A stretch of DNA of 64,000 bases. It comes from Nocardioides sp. BP30. Its GTDB lineage: Bacteria; Actinomycetota; Actinomycetes; Propionibacteriales; Nocardioidaceae. The position numbers and the translations under genes were made by a program. The stretch spans positions 1,612,001-1,676,000 of the forward strand of contig NZ_CP123620.1 of NCBI RefSeq assembly GCF_029873215.1, written 5' to 3'. The notes beneath the pieces are model-generated. The model worked only from the letters and a program-made list of their open reading frames with translations, was not told the DNA's origin and did no database searches. Of the stretch, positions 8,727-17,855 are shown piece by piece. How positions within the stretch are numbered: the stretch's first letter is position 1; each line of letters starts with the position of its first letter.

Positions 8727-10241
8727 CTACGGCCGGGGCTGCTCGTGGTCGTACCCGGTCGCGTCGGTCTGGCCGCGATGCTGCGCCTGATAGGGCTCCG
8801 GATCTCGGCTGCGCCGCAGCATCGACATCGCACTGGCGACGATGAGCACGAGAAGTGCCGCCGTCCACGCGACGGGAGTCGCCCACGCTGTCGACTTCAC
8901 GAAGCCGCCCTGCGGCAGGCCGGTGGTGGTCAGCGCATAGGGATACAGCAGGCGCGTGAGGGTGGCCGCCGTCGCGATCACCACCGCGTAGGTCACCACA
9001 CGCGGCGCACCCTCGGACACGGCGGAGTCGCTCGGTCGTCGCCGCCACGCCCACGGCTCGTCGCGCATCACGACGGCTGCCGCGGCGACGCCGATGGCGC
9101 CGTAGTAGCCCGGCGCCCAGCCGGGGCTGATGGCGCCGAGGACGGCGAGGTAGACGACGCCCACGAGCGGCGAGAAGCCACGGCGCATCAGAGCTGCGAG
9201 GACCAGGAGCGCGACCAGCAGGACCAGGAGCGCGGGACCGGTCGACATCGCATGCGTGGCGAGCCGATCGAAGATCGCGTGATCGCCGAACAGCTTGCGC
9301 AGCGTCAGCACACCCAGGTCGACCACCCTCCTGAGAGAGACGCTCGCGCCGAGGCGGTCGGGGCGGGTGACGTCACCGAAGCTGGTGATCACCTTCCACG
9401 ACTCCTTCAGGTTGTCGGGGAAGCTGTCGTGCCAGATCAACGCGTACGACGCCAGCTCGGCGAGCCCGATGATGGCGATCGTCACCGCCGCCTGCCCCCA
9501 ACGGCGCAGCAGGAGGAGGATCAGCACGATGCCGGCCATCTGGGGCTTGATCGCGACCGCCAGCACGATCCCGACGACTGTCATCGCCTTGCGGTCCTTG
9601 GCAATACCCATGCAGGCCAACCACACGCCGATGGGGAGGAAGCCTGCACTGTTGCCACGGTCGAGCGTGATGATGCCGGGGATGCTGAGCGGCCCGAGTG
9701 CCAGTGCCGCGGTGAGGCGGTACACGAACGGACGGCCACGGGTCGCCCAGATGATCGGCACCATCAGCGCCACGAACATCAGCGCCAGGTAGACGAAGAG
9801 GCTGACCTGGGCGGAGTTGAACAGGCGGCCGATGTAGACGAAGGGTAGGAAGAAGGCGGTGCTCAGCCCGGGGTAGGGATTCACGGCGATGGGGGAGTGC
9901 ACTCCCCACGGATCCGGCGAGACGGCCGCGGCGGCGTTCAACCCGTAGTCGAAGAAGCAGTGCACGCCGATGCCGAAGTGGGATCCCGAGGTGACGGTGT
10001 CGGCGCCGGCCCAGCACGAGCCGTCGTTGGCCGGTGCGGAGATCTCGTCCCAAGCGGGCAGATTCGTGTAGTGGGCGAGCCACAGCTGCACGATGAAGAT
10101 CGCGTCGGCGATGAGGACCAGACTCAGGAGGAGATCCGAGGGGATGATGCGTCGCGTCGAGTCCCTCAGACGCCCGAGCCAGCGCATCGGCCAGCGAGAT
10201 GACGCGGTTTCGTCCGGGGAGCGCAGCACAGCGGCGGACAC
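8727..10241 (-). CDS. GT87-family polytopic membrane glycosyltransferase (DUF2029)
   Basis: A 504-residue protein with about ten hydrophobic segments from residue 36 on. The stretch ITLDRGNSAGFLP followed by VAIKPQM is typical of GT87/DUF2029 mannosyl- or arabinosyltransferases, which use polyprenyl-phosphate sugars on the outer face of the membrane. An acidic pair (WDE) in the first extracytoplasmic loop, after the first helix, fits the GT-C catalytic site. The GTG start directly faces the divergent GT2 gene. It is followed on the same strand by two more cluster genes. Donor and acceptor sugars are not determinable from sequence. Confidence 0.82.
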   Translation of the reverse strand: MSAAVLRSPDETASSRWPMRWLGRLRDSTRRIIPSDLLLSLVLIADAIFIVQLWLAHYTNLPAWDEISAPANDGSCWAGADTVTSGSHFGIGVHCFFDYGLNAAAAVSPDPWGVHSPIAVNPYPGLSTAFFLPFVYIGRLFNSAQVSLFVYLALMFVALMVPIIWATRGRPFVYRLTAALALGPLSIPGIITLDRGNSAGFLPIGVWLACMGIAKDRKAMTVVGIVLAVAIKPQMAGIVLILLLLRRWGQAAVTIAIIGLAELASYALIWHDSFPDNLKESWKVITSFGDVTRPDRLGASVSLRRVVDLGVLTLRKLFGDHAIFDRLATHAMSTGPALLVLLVALLVLAALMRRGFSPLVGVVYLAVLGAISPGWAPGYYGAIGVAAAAVVMRDEPWAWRRRPSDSAVSEGAPRVVTYAVVIATAATLTRLLYPYALTTTGLPQGGFVKSTAWATPVAWTAALLVLIVASAMSMLRRSRDPEPYQAQHRGQTDATGYDHEQPRP

Positions 10242-10324
10242 TAGCAGACCTGTACGAGGCCTTACGGTGCCGCAGTCGGGTGCGAACTTGCCGTCCCGAG
10301 TGCCTCCCAGTACGGTCGCTGGCT

Positions 10325-11107
10325 ATGCCTGACCCGAGCGTGTGGATCGTCATGCCGGCCTACAACGCGGCTGAGACGGTGCAGCGAACCTACGAGGACA
10401 TCCCGCCGAGTCTGCGCACCAATGTCCTGCTGGTCGACGACTGCTCGAGCGACGCGACGGTCGAGATCGCGCGGGGCCTCGGGATCCAGGTCGTCGAGCA
10501 CGAGACGAACAAGGGCTACGGCGGCAACCAGAAGACGTGCTACCGCACGGCGCTGGACGGCGGTGCCGACATCATCGTCATGCTGCACCCGGACTACCAG
10601 TACGACGCCCGCATGGTCGACGTGGCAGCGAAGATCATCGAGCTCGGGACCTGCGACATGGTCCTGGGCAACCGGATCCGCACGCGCCGCGAGGCATTGG
10701 GCGGCGGCATGCCGGTCTGGAAGTACGTGCTCAACCGAGCCTCGACGCTGGTCGAGAACTTCCTGCTCGGTCAGTCGATCGGCGACTTCCACTCCGGCTT
10801 CCGGGCCTATTCCCGTGAGTTGCTCACGACGATCCCGTTCGAGGAGAACGACGACGACTTCGCCTTCGACCAGGAGCTCCTGGTCCAGGCAGTCGCCGGC
10901 CGCTTCAAGATCGGCGACGTACCGGTGCCCGTCCGGTACATGGAGGAGGCATCGTCGATCAACTTCCGCCGCAGCATGCGCTACGGCTTCGGCGGCCTCT
11001 CGGCGATCATCCGCTACGGGCTCCATCGCGCGAGGATCCGACGCGATCCGCGCCTGGAGCTCGAGCCCACGACACGCGATCGGATGGCGGACCATGCGGC
11101 CAAGTAA
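10325..11107 (+). CDS. GT2 glycosyltransferase, polyprenyl-phosphate sugar synthase type
   Basis: A 260-residue protein with VWIVMPAYNAAETV, VLLVDDCSSDAT, NKGYGGNQKTCY and IIVMLHPDYQYD, the ordered motifs of dolichol/polyprenyl-phosphate hexose synthases. It lacks C-terminal membrane helices, so it is a soluble or peripheral enzyme. It could load a sugar onto polyprenyl phosphate for the membrane GT87 enzyme encoded divergently. The ATG start has no Shine-Dalgarno sequence; a TACGGT hexamer ends 8 bases upstream (10311-10316), suggesting a leaderless or near-leaderless transcript. Its end overlaps the next gene by 14 bases, implying coupling. Confidence 0.87.
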   Translation: MPDPSVWIVMPAYNAAETVQRTYEDIPPSLRTNVLLVDDCSSDATVEIARGLGIQVVEHETNKGYGGNQKTCYRTALDGGADIIVMLHPDYQYDARMVDVAAKIIELGTCDMVLGNRIRTRREALGGGMPVWKYVLNRASTLVENFLLGQSIGDFHSGFRAYSRELLTTIPFEENDDDFAFDQELLVQAVAGRFKIGDVPVPVRYMEEASSINFRRSMRYGFGGLSAIIRYGLHRARIRRDPRLELEPTTRDRMADHAAK

Positions 11108-11774
11108 GCGCTACCCCAACAAGAACGGACCGTTCTCCAGTCACGCCCAGGTGCCCGCCCTGGTCGGAGACGGTCCCGGCACGCTCCTCGACGTGGGGTG
11201 CGCCCAGGGCGACATGCTCGCCCTGATGGCCGCCCGCGGCTGGCAGGCCGTGGGGATCGAGCCGGACCCCGTCGACGCCGCCGAGGCGCACAGGCGTGGA
11301 CTCGAGGTGATCGTGGGCACCGTCGAGGAGGCGCGGGACCAGATCGACCGTGCGTTCGACGTCATCGTCGCCGCCGACGTGATCGAGCACATGGCCGATC
11401 CCGGCGCTGCACTCGACCATCTCCGCAGCATCCTCGCCCCTGGCGGCCGGCTGGTTCTCTCAGTGCCGAACATCGCGTTCCTGAGCGTACGACTCGGGCT
11501 GCTCGCCGGGTCGTTCACCTATCAGGACCGAGGGCCGCTGGACCGCACTCACCTGCGGTTCTTCACCCGGTCCACGATCCAGGAGCTGGTACGGCAGCAC
11601 GGGTTCGAGATCACCCAGGTCGGCGTGACCCCTGCCCCGATCGAGATCGTCGAGCAGGTCAGCTCGCTGCGGGTCCCTCGGCTGCTCCACCGCGTCAACA
11701 TGTTCTTCGCGCGTCTGCTGCCGAGGCTCTTCGGCTATCAGACCCTCGTGGTGGCGACGCCCGCCCAGCGGTGA
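11094..11774 (+). CDS. Class I SAM-dependent methyltransferase
   Basis: A 226-residue protein with LLDVGCAQGDML (motif I), AVGIEPDP (motif II acidic residue), VIVAADVIEHMADP and LAPGGRLVLSVPN. The C-terminal part (RTHLRFFTRSTI) matches the UbiG/COQ3-like group common in polysaccharide clusters, where such enzymes methylate sugars. The start is the ATG that overlaps the end of the upstream GT2 gene, giving translational coupling. Unlike the other methyltransferase-type proteins here, it has no coiled coil. Confidence 0.86.
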   Translation: MRPSKRYPNKNGPFSSHAQVPALVGDGPGTLLDVGCAQGDMLALMAARGWQAVGIEPDPVDAAEAHRRGLEVIVGTVEEARDQIDRAFDVIVAADVIEHMADPGAALDHLRSILAPGGRLVLSVPNIAFLSVRLGLLAGSFTYQDRGPLDRTHLRFFTRSTIQELVRQHGFEITQVGVTPAPIEIVEQVSSLRVPRLLHRVNMFFARLLPRLFGYQTLVVATPAQR

Positions 11775-11779
11775 GGCTG

Positions 11780-11803
11780 GACCCTCCCGGGGACGGGAGG
11801 GTC
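11780..11803. terminator. Bidirectional hairpin terminator between convergent methyltransferase genes
   Basis: Nine-base arms (GACCCTCCC/GGGAGGGTC) are separated by a 6-base loop, exactly between the stops of two convergent genes. The stem is GC-rich and has no U-tract, as is usual in actinobacteria. Confidence 0.6.
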
Positions 11804-12818
11804 AGCGCGCCAGCCGGCGCTTGACCCGCCGCGCGAGACCTGACAGCCCGCTCAGCCGCAGACGCTCGACCTCCGCGCGCAGGCGCTCGATCTCGACGGC
11901 ATCGGCCTTGCTCCTGGCCTTGAGTCGCTCGGTCCGCGCGGTACGGCGCTCGAGGCGCTCTCGCAGGTGCTTGACGCGCTCGGACTGGCGAGTGGAGAGC
12001 GCCTGGAGCCGCTCTCGTTCGGACTCGATCCACGCACGTGCCTTGAGGGACCGCTCCAGGGCGACGGTGTGTCGGTCGGAGCCTCGTACCTCGGCCGGGT
12101 CGGCACCGGGAACCAGATCGGGCACCACTCCCGGCTCCTCGCCCTCCTGCAGCGGGCGTACCGCGAGCTGGAACTGGCGGACGAGCGCGTCGGGCTGGTC
12201 CCGTACCCACTCCACGATGTGGTCCGGCAGGCCCCATTGGTCGATCTCGACCTCCGTGCGCAGGGGATCGGCCAAGGCTCCGCGAAGATCGTCGACGACC
12301 AGGCCGGCCCCCTGGACGAGCTCGATCAGCGACGCGCGGTTGAAGAACCTGATGTGGGTGTGGTCGAGCAGGCCGGTGGGTGTGGTCTTCCACCGGCCCT
12401 GGAGCAGGGCGAGCCGCAGCGAGCCGTGCGCAACGTTCGGGATGGAGATCACGATCCGGCCGCCGGGCGCCAACAGGGTGGCGGCGTCGCGCAGGACGGC
12501 GGGCGGGTCAAGCAGGTGCTCGAGCACATCGGCGAAGATGATCGCGTCGAAGCTGCCGGGCTCGAAGTGCTCACTGAGCGGCGTTGCCTCGAGGTCGCCG
12601 CGGACGACGCGGTTCAGCCGTTCGGCGGCGATCGTGGCGGCCTCCTCGTCCATCTCGAAGCCGGTGACCGTCGCGCCCCGCTCGATCAGGATCCGGCCGA
12701 GGTCACCGGTCCAACATCCGACGTCGAGTACCCGCGCGGCCGTGCCGACGAGGTCGATGACCTGGGCGTGGCTGGAGTTGAGGCGCGAAGGATCGATCTC
12801 GACCGCGTAGTGCGACAT
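11802..12818 (-). CDS. SAM-dependent methyltransferase with C-terminal coiled coil
   Basis: A 338-residue protein. The N-terminal 200 residues form a class I methyltransferase: ARVLDVGCWTGDLG (motif I), VTGFEMDEE, AIIFADVLEHLLDPP and LAPGGRIVISIPNVAHGS. From residue about 255 to 325 the sequence is almost only Arg, Glu, Leu, Ala and Lys in heptads, a predicted long coiled coil, and it ends in a basic tail (RRVKRRLAR) that could bind a membrane or partner. The ATG was chosen because the family sequence begins there and GGAG lies just upstream. A diverged paralogue with the same layout is at 22742-23674. Methylation of a glycan terminus is a plausible but unproven role. Confidence 0.85.
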   Translation of the reverse strand: MSHYAVEIDPSRLNSSHAQVIDLVGTAARVLDVGCWTGDLGRILIERGATVTGFEMDEEAATIAAERLNRVVRGDLEATPLSEHFEPGSFDAIIFADVLEHLLDPPAVLRDAATLLAPGGRIVISIPNVAHGSLRLALLQGRWKTTPTGLLDHTHIRFFNRASLIELVQGAGLVVDDLRGALADPLRTEVEIDQWGLPDHIVEWVRDQPDALVRQFQLAVRPLQEGEEPGVVPDLVPGADPAEVRGSDRHTVALERSLKARAWIESERERLQALSTRQSERVKHLRERLERRTARTERLKARSKADAVEIERLRAEVERLRLSGLSGLARRVKRRLAR

Positions 12819-13011
12819 GGAGGCTCCAACTTCGAAGTCGTGGGGGCGGGAGCGGACGAGGCCGGTACGTCGGGCGAGCGGACTCGTGCAAAACAGACAA
12901 TGTACAACAGGCGTAGCGAGCGCGGGCGGCCTCGGTCCGTCCGGCTGCCGGATCGGCGCGATGACCGACCCCCGCGACGTCGCGCCTCCCGAGTTCGCGC
13001 GTCGAGTTTCA

Positions 13012-13017
13012 TAGATT
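13012..13017 (+). promoter_or_regulatory. Candidate -10 hexamer (TAGATT) for the sugar-nucleotide operon
   Basis: TAGATT lies about 70 bases before the dehydrogenase start. The implied leader holds a small hairpin (GCCGCG/CGCGGC, 13035-13052) and the GGAGG ribosome-binding site at 13074. No convincing -35 is seen. Confidence 0.3.
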
Positions 13018-13087
13018 AAGGTTCGGAGGCGCGCGCCGCGGTTGCGCGCGGCCCCTTCCAGGAACGCGCACGCGGAGGTATGCACGT

Positions 13088-14296
13088 ATGACTTCACCGG
13101 ACACGGCTCGACAGGTCGATGTCGTGGTCGTCGGCGGCTGCGGCCACGTCGGCCTTCCGCTTGCGATCGGGTTCGCCTCGCGCGGCCTCAAGGTCGGGAT
13201 CTACGACATCAATCAGGCGGCCGTGGACCTGGTCAATGCCGGCGAGCTGCCGTTCCAGGAGAACGGCGCGCACGAGGTGCTGCAGCGGGTGCTCGGAGAG
13301 GGACGGCTGCACGCCTCGACCGACGTCGCCACCGTCGCGGACGCGGACGCGGTCGTCGTCGTGGTGGGCACGCCGGTGGACGAGCACCTGAACCCGGACC
13401 CGCGAGCGGTGACGAGAGCGATCGCCGACCTGGTGCCGCACCTGCGCGACGGGCAGCTCCTGGTGCTGCGGAGCACCGTCTACCCGGGAGTGACAGGTGC
13501 CGTGGAGCGGGACGTCGTCGCAGCCGGGCTGAGTCTGGACGTCGCCTTCTGCCCGGAGCGGATCGCGGAAGGCAAGGCGATGGAGGAGCTGTTCTCCCTG
13601 CCGCAGATCGTCTCGGGCCGCAGCCAGGGCGTCCGTGACCGTGCCGCGAAGCTGTTCGGCCACCTGACCGACAGTGTCGTGGAGCTCGAGCCGGAGGAGG
13701 CCGAGCTGGCCAAGCTGTTCACCAACACCTGGCGCTACATCAAGTTCGCGGCAGCCAACCAGTTCTACATGATGGCCAACGACCACGGCCTGGACTACGA
13801 CCGCATCCGCCGGGCGCTCGCGCAGGACTACCCGCGCGCCCAGGACATCCCGGGTGCTGGCTTCGCGGCCGGTCCGTGCCTGTTCAAGGACACGATGCAG
13901 CTGGCCGCGTTCACCGACAACTCGTTCGTGCTCGGTCACTCGGCCATGCTCGTGAACGAGGGGCTGCCGCTCTACCTGGTCACGCATCTGGAGAAGAAGC
14001 ACGACCTGTCCGCCATGACCGTCGGCATCCTCGGGATGGCGTTCAAGGGGGAGAGCGACGACATCCGCTCCAGCCTGTCCTACAAGCTCAAGCGCATCCT
14101 GGAGTTCCGCACCAAGCAGGTGCTGACCACCGACCCCTACGTCACCGTGGACGACAGCCTGCTCCCGCTCGAGGAGGTCATCGAGCGCAGTGACCTGCTG
14201 ATCCTCGCCGCCCCCCACAAGACGTACGCCGACCTCGATCCGAACCTGCCGATCGTGGACATCTGGAACTTCCTGGGGCAGGGCAGCACGGTATGA
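13088..14296 (+). CDS. Nucleotide-sugar dehydrogenase (UDP-glucose/UDP-ManNAc dehydrogenase family)
   Basis: A 402-residue protein. The N-terminal Rossmann motif is VVGGCGHVGLPLA, the middle domain shows VVVVGTPVDEH and FCPERIAEGKAMEEL, and the active-site cysteine lies in GPCLFKDT. The C-terminal domain has MAFKGESDDIRSS. These enzymes oxidise the C6 alcohol of an NDP-sugar twice with NAD to give a uronic acid. The FCPERI-AEG form and short length resemble WecC-type UDP-N-acetylmannosaminuronate dehydrogenases, though glucose or other substrates are possible. GGAGG nine bases upstream supports the ATG start. It overlaps the following GT2 gene by ATGA and heads an operon of at least four genes. 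Confidence 0.93.
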   Translation: MTSPDTARQVDVVVVGGCGHVGLPLAIGFASRGLKVGIYDINQAAVDLVNAGELPFQENGAHEVLQRVLGEGRLHASTDVATVADADAVVVVVGTPVDEHLNPDPRAVTRAIADLVPHLRDGQLLVLRSTVYPGVTGAVERDVVAAGLSLDVAFCPERIAEGKAMEELFSLPQIVSGRSQGVRDRAAKLFGHLTDSVVELEPEEAELAKLFTNTWRYIKFAAANQFYMMANDHGLDYDRIRRALAQDYPRAQDIPGAGFAAGPCLFKDTMQLAAFTDNSFVLGHSAMLVNEGLPLYLVTHLEKKHDLSAMTVGILGMAFKGESDDIRSSLSYKLKRILEFRTKQVLTTDPYVTVDDSLLPLEEVIERSDLLILAAPHKTYADLDPNLPIVDIWNFLGQGSTV

Positions 14297-15051
14297 CTCT
14301 GGCAGTAACGGTCGTCGTCCCCGCGTACAACGAGGGTGAACACATCGTCGCGGTCCTCGAGCGGATCGTCACGGGGGTGGAGTCCGACGTCACCGTCCTG
14401 GTCGTCGTCGACTTCCCCGAGGACACCACCGTGCCGGTCGTCGAGAAGTTCTCCGTCGATCATCCGCACGTGCGGACGGTGGTCTCCACCTACGGCCGTG
14501 GCCCCGCCAACGCCATCCGGTACGGCATCGACCAGGCGACCACGCCCGTCGTCGTGGTCACGATGGCCGACGGCAGCGACGACCCCCGTCAGATCGACGA
14601 CCTCGCTCGTCTGGTCGAGCGAGGCGTCGTCGTGGCGGCCGCTTCGCGCTACAGCCCCGGCGGCCAGCAGGTCGGGGGTCCGCTGCTCAAAGGCCTGCTC
14701 TCGCGCAACGCCGGCAAGTCGCTCGGACTTCTCGGCCGGGTCGGCACGCACGACGCGACCAACAGCTTCAAGGCATACTCGACGGACTTCGTCCGTGAGG
14801 TCGGCATCCACAGCCGCAGCGGCTTCGAGATCGGCCTCGAGCTGACCGCCAAGGCGCGACGGCTCCGTCGGCCGGTCGCGGAGCTCCCGACGATCTGGCT
14901 CGATCGTGACTTCGGCGAGTCGAACTTCAAGCTCAAGCAGTGGATCCCGAAGTACCTGCGCTGGTACCGGTTCGCCTTCGGTCCGCAGCTGACGCTCGAG
15001 CAACTCACCGTCGAGGCCGAGCGCATCGCACGACTCAACCAGAAGTCCTGA
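14293..15051 (+). CDS. GT2 glycosyltransferase
   Basis: A 252-residue protein with VTVVVPAYNEGEHI, ANAIRYGIDQA and VVVTMADGSDDP (a DGSDD metal motif), followed by TNSFKAYS and FKLKQWIPKYLRWYRFAFG. The arrangement matches polyprenyl-phosphate/dolichol-phosphate-mannose-synthase-like GT2 enzymes without a membrane domain. It overlaps the upstream dehydrogenase by four bases (ATGA) and is followed after 47 bases by the epimerase gene, so it likely uses or helps attach the sugar made by those enzymes. Confidence 0.87.
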   Translation: MTLAVTVVVPAYNEGEHIVAVLERIVTGVESDVTVLVVVDFPEDTTVPVVEKFSVDHPHVRTVVSTYGRGPANAIRYGIDQATTPVVVVTMADGSDDPRQIDDLARLVERGVVVAAASRYSPGGQQVGGPLLKGLLSRNAGKSLGLLGRVGTHDATNSFKAYSTDFVREVGIHSRSGFEIGLELTAKARRLRRPVAELPTIWLDRDFGESNFKLKQWIPKYLRWYRFAFGPQLTLEQLTVEAERIARLNQKS

Positions 15052-15098
15052 GTAAGAACGTCCCTGGAACGAAAACGAAGCACATGGAGAGCACACCC

Positions 15099-16130
15099 AT
15101 GACCGATCAGCAGAAGGTCCTCGTCTCCGGCTCGGCCGGATTCATCGGCGGCTACGTCGTCGAGGAGCTCCTCAACCGCGGCTACAAGGTCGTCGGCATC
15201 GACAACTACTCGAAGTACGGCAAGGTCGAGAAGTCCTACGACAACCACCCGGACTACGAGTTCTACGAGGACGACGTCCGCAACACCGACCTCATGACCA
15301 AGCTGCTCATGGACTGCGACCACTTCATCGCGGGCGCGGCACTGATCGGTGGCATCTCCTACTTCCACGCCTACGCCTACGACCTCCTGGCCACCAACGA
15401 GCGGATCATGGCCTCCTCCTGTGACGCGGCGATCGAGGCGCACAAGCACGGGAAGCTCAAGAAGGTCACCTACATGTCGAGCTCGATGGTGTTCGAGTCG
15501 ACCGAGCACTGGCCCTCGAAGGAGGGCGACGAGCGCCGGATCGCGCCGCCGCTGTCGTCGTACGGCTTCCAGAAGCTGGCCGTGGAGTACTTCGCGAAGG
15601 CCGCGTGGGACCAGTACGAGCTGCCCTACACCATCGTCCGGCCGTTCAACTGCGTGGGCATCGGTGAGGGCCGCGCTCTCGGCGACGTCGAGATCGACTC
15701 GGGCAACGTCAAGCTCGCCATGAGCCACGTCGTCCCCGACATCGTGCAGAAGATCGTCAAGGGCCAGGACCCGCTGCACATCCTCGGCGAGGGCAACCAG
15801 ATCCGGCACTACACCTACGGCGGCGACCTCGCGAAGGGCATCGTCGAGTGCATGGAGCAGGACGCCGCGTACAACAACGACTTCAACATCTCGACGCCGG
15901 AGTCCACCTCGGTACGCGAGCTCGCTGACGTCATCTGGCGCAAGATCAAGGGCGACGCCCCGCTCACGATCGTCAGCGACCCCGCCTACGAGTACGACGT
16001 GCAGAAGCGCGTCCCCGACGTCTCGAAGGCCAAGGAGGTCCTGGGCTTCGAGTGCTCGACGTCGCTCGACGTCATGCTCGACGAGGTCATCCCGTGGGTG
16101 ACGCAGGCCGTCGCCGACGGTCGCCTGTAG
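15099..16130 (+). CDS. NAD-dependent nucleotide-sugar epimerase/dehydratase (extended SDR)
   Basis: A 343-residue protein. The cofactor motif is VSGSAGFIGGYVVEEL, and the catalytic set is a Ser in MSSSMVF with Tyr-x3-Lys in SYGFQK. The C-terminal region (IRHYTYGGDLAKG) is the sugar-binding half of extended SDRs acting on UDP-, GDP- or CDP-sugars. I chose the ATG at 15099 because GGAGAG sits seven bases upstream; an in-frame ATG at 15084 is a weaker alternative. The gene lies between GT2 and membrane GT genes and probably converts the precursor sugar for this polymer. The exact reaction is open. Confidence 0.9.
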   Translation: MTDQQKVLVSGSAGFIGGYVVEELLNRGYKVVGIDNYSKYGKVEKSYDNHPDYEFYEDDVRNTDLMTKLLMDCDHFIAGAALIGGISYFHAYAYDLLATNERIMASSCDAAIEAHKHGKLKKVTYMSSSMVFESTEHWPSKEGDERRIAPPLSSYGFQKLAVEYFAKAAWDQYELPYTIVRPFNCVGIGEGRALGDVEIDSGNVKLAMSHVVPDIVQKIVKGQDPLHILGEGNQIRHYTYGGDLAKGIVECMEQDAAYNNDFNISTPESTSVRELADVIWRKIKGDAPLTIVSDPAYEYDVQKRVPDVSKAKEVLGFECSTSLDVMLDEVIPWVTQAVADGRL

Positions 16131-17806
16131 TGATCGATCGCACCGCGCTCGAACGCCGGGGTATGCGCTCCGGCCCGGTCGCCCTCCTCGGCCTGGGTCT
16201 GCTGATCCAGGCCGTGGCCTTGGTGCGGCACGCGCGCACGCTGTGGTTCTACGGCGACGACTACGACTTCCTGCTTCGCCGCAGCCTGACCCACGACCCG
16301 GTGCACGCGTTGCTCGTGCCGCACAACGAGCACTGGTCGACGTTGCCGGTCATCGCCTTCCGGATGATGTTCGGTCTGTTCGGTCTCGGGCACTACCTGC
16401 CCTACGCCCTGATGCCGATCGCGGCTCACCTGGCCATCGCCGTCCTGCTGTACGCCGTGCTGCGCGGTGCAGCGGTGCCCGCCTGGGTCGCCTCGCTCTC
16501 GACGCTGATCGTCGCCTTCATCGCCGGCGGAGCGGGCGCGCAGAACACCTTGTGGGACTTCCAGATCGGTCTCCTCGGATCAGGGTTCTTCGGCCTCCTC
16601 GCGCTGTTGCTGCTCCAGCAGGACGGCGAGGGCCGGTGGTGGCGCCCCCTCGGGGTGGCCGCGCTGGTGCTCTCCCTGCTCTGCTCGGGGATCGGCCTGC
16701 TCATGGTCGCCTGGGCCTGCCCAGCGACGCTCCTGCGCCGCGGACTTCTCGCGGCGGTGTACGTCGGCATCGTGCCGGTGGTCGTGTACGTGGTGTGGTA
16801 CCTGTCGTTCGGGCACGGGCACAGCGGTGCCCCGCCGGCGAACCTCACCATCGCACCGCTGGCCCTGATGGGCGGCCTGGCCTACGTGTGGTCCGGTGCC
16901 CTCGACATGGCGGGCGCCGGCCCGGCGGTGCTGATCGCGCTCGTGGCGGCGGTCGCACTGCCGCGCCACGGGCTGCGGTTCTTCGCCCTCGCCGCCTCCG
17001 GGCTCATCGCGCTGGTCCTGGCCTATGCGCTCTTCGGCTTCACCCGGTCCGGGCTGGGCCTGACCAGCACCCAGACCTCTCGGTATCTCTACTTCGGGGT
17101 GCTGTTCTGCGGCCCGGCGATCGCCTCGGGCCTGTCCGCCCTGAGCGTGCGACTGCGCGACCGGATGTGGATCCGGCCGGTGGGCTGGATCCTGCTGGGC
17201 GGCGTCGCAGCCTCCGTCGGGTTGGGGCAGCTGAGCCTGTACGCCGGCAAGCGCGAGGCGCAGATCGGCGACATGAGGCAGCGTCTCGTCGCCGCGGTGC
17301 AGTTGAAGAACAGCGGTGCGGTGCTGCTCTCCGACCGGCCCGACCCGACGCCCAACCCGGACATCCTCATCGACAAGCTGGCCAGCTCGTCGGTGGCCTC
17401 CACCCTTCCGGCCGTCCGGCCTTCGGCGAAGACGCGTCTGCAGGTGGCCTCGACGCTCCAAGTCGGCGTGAGCGGCACGAGGTTCCCCGTCCCGTCCTTC
17501 AGCGCGGTCGACGTTCATGCCGGCGGCAGCGCGACCGGGCAGCAGGCAACGCTGTCCGGATGCACCGAGGTCGATGCCCCGACCGGGACCTGGCTCACGT
17601 TCCGCACCGGCGCCGAAGGCGGCCAGGTGCAGGTCACCCTGCCGGTGGCACAGGTCCAGACGCAGCTGATCGACGGGGCCCACGCGAGCGTCCCGCAGGC
17701 GTGGGAGGCAGCGGCTGGCCGGCCACTCTACGTCGGGGCGAGCAAGGCCGACGTACGGCTGCGGGTCTACCTGCCCGAAGGCCGGACCACCGTGTGCCCC
17801 GCCTGA
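16130..17806 (+). CDS. Polytopic membrane protein, GT-C-like glycosyltransferase candidate
   Basis: A 558-residue protein with roughly ten to eleven hydrophobic segments up to residue about 380, then a soluble C-terminal domain of about 170 residues. The first loop holds WFYGDDYDFLLRR; a paired aspartate in that loop is the hallmark of GT-C enzymes that use polyprenyl-linked donors outside the membrane. No specific family was recognised. The GTG start overlaps the upstream stop (TAGTG), indicating coupling; ATG 16163 is an alternative. Its place at the end of the sugar operon supports a role in extracytoplasmic sugar transfer. Confidence 0.72.
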   Translation: MIDRTALERRGMRSGPVALLGLGLLIQAVALVRHARTLWFYGDDYDFLLRRSLTHDPVHALLVPHNEHWSTLPVIAFRMMFGLFGLGHYLPYALMPIAAHLAIAVLLYAVLRGAAVPAWVASLSTLIVAFIAGGAGAQNTLWDFQIGLLGSGFFGLLALLLLQQDGEGRWWRPLGVAALVLSLLCSGIGLLMVAWACPATLLRRGLLAAVYVGIVPVVVYVVWYLSFGHGHSGAPPANLTIAPLALMGGLAYVWSGALDMAGAGPAVLIALVAAVALPRHGLRFFALAASGLIALVLAYALFGFTRSGLGLTSTQTSRYLYFGVLFCGPAIASGLSALSVRLRDRMWIRPVGWILLGGVAASVGLGQLSLYAGKREAQIGDMRQRLVAAVQLKNSGAVLLSDRPDPTPNPDILIDKLASSSVASTLPAVRPSAKTRLQVASTLQVGVSGTRFPVPSFSAVDVHAGGSATGQQATLSGCTEVDAPTGTWLTFRTGAEGGQVQVTLPVAQVQTQLIDGAHASVPQAWEAAAGRPLYVGASKADVRLRVYLPEGRTTVCPA

Positions 17807-17855
17807 TGTCTCGGTCGACTCCGGGTCGAGGCTCGGCCTCTGGTTGGATGAACCC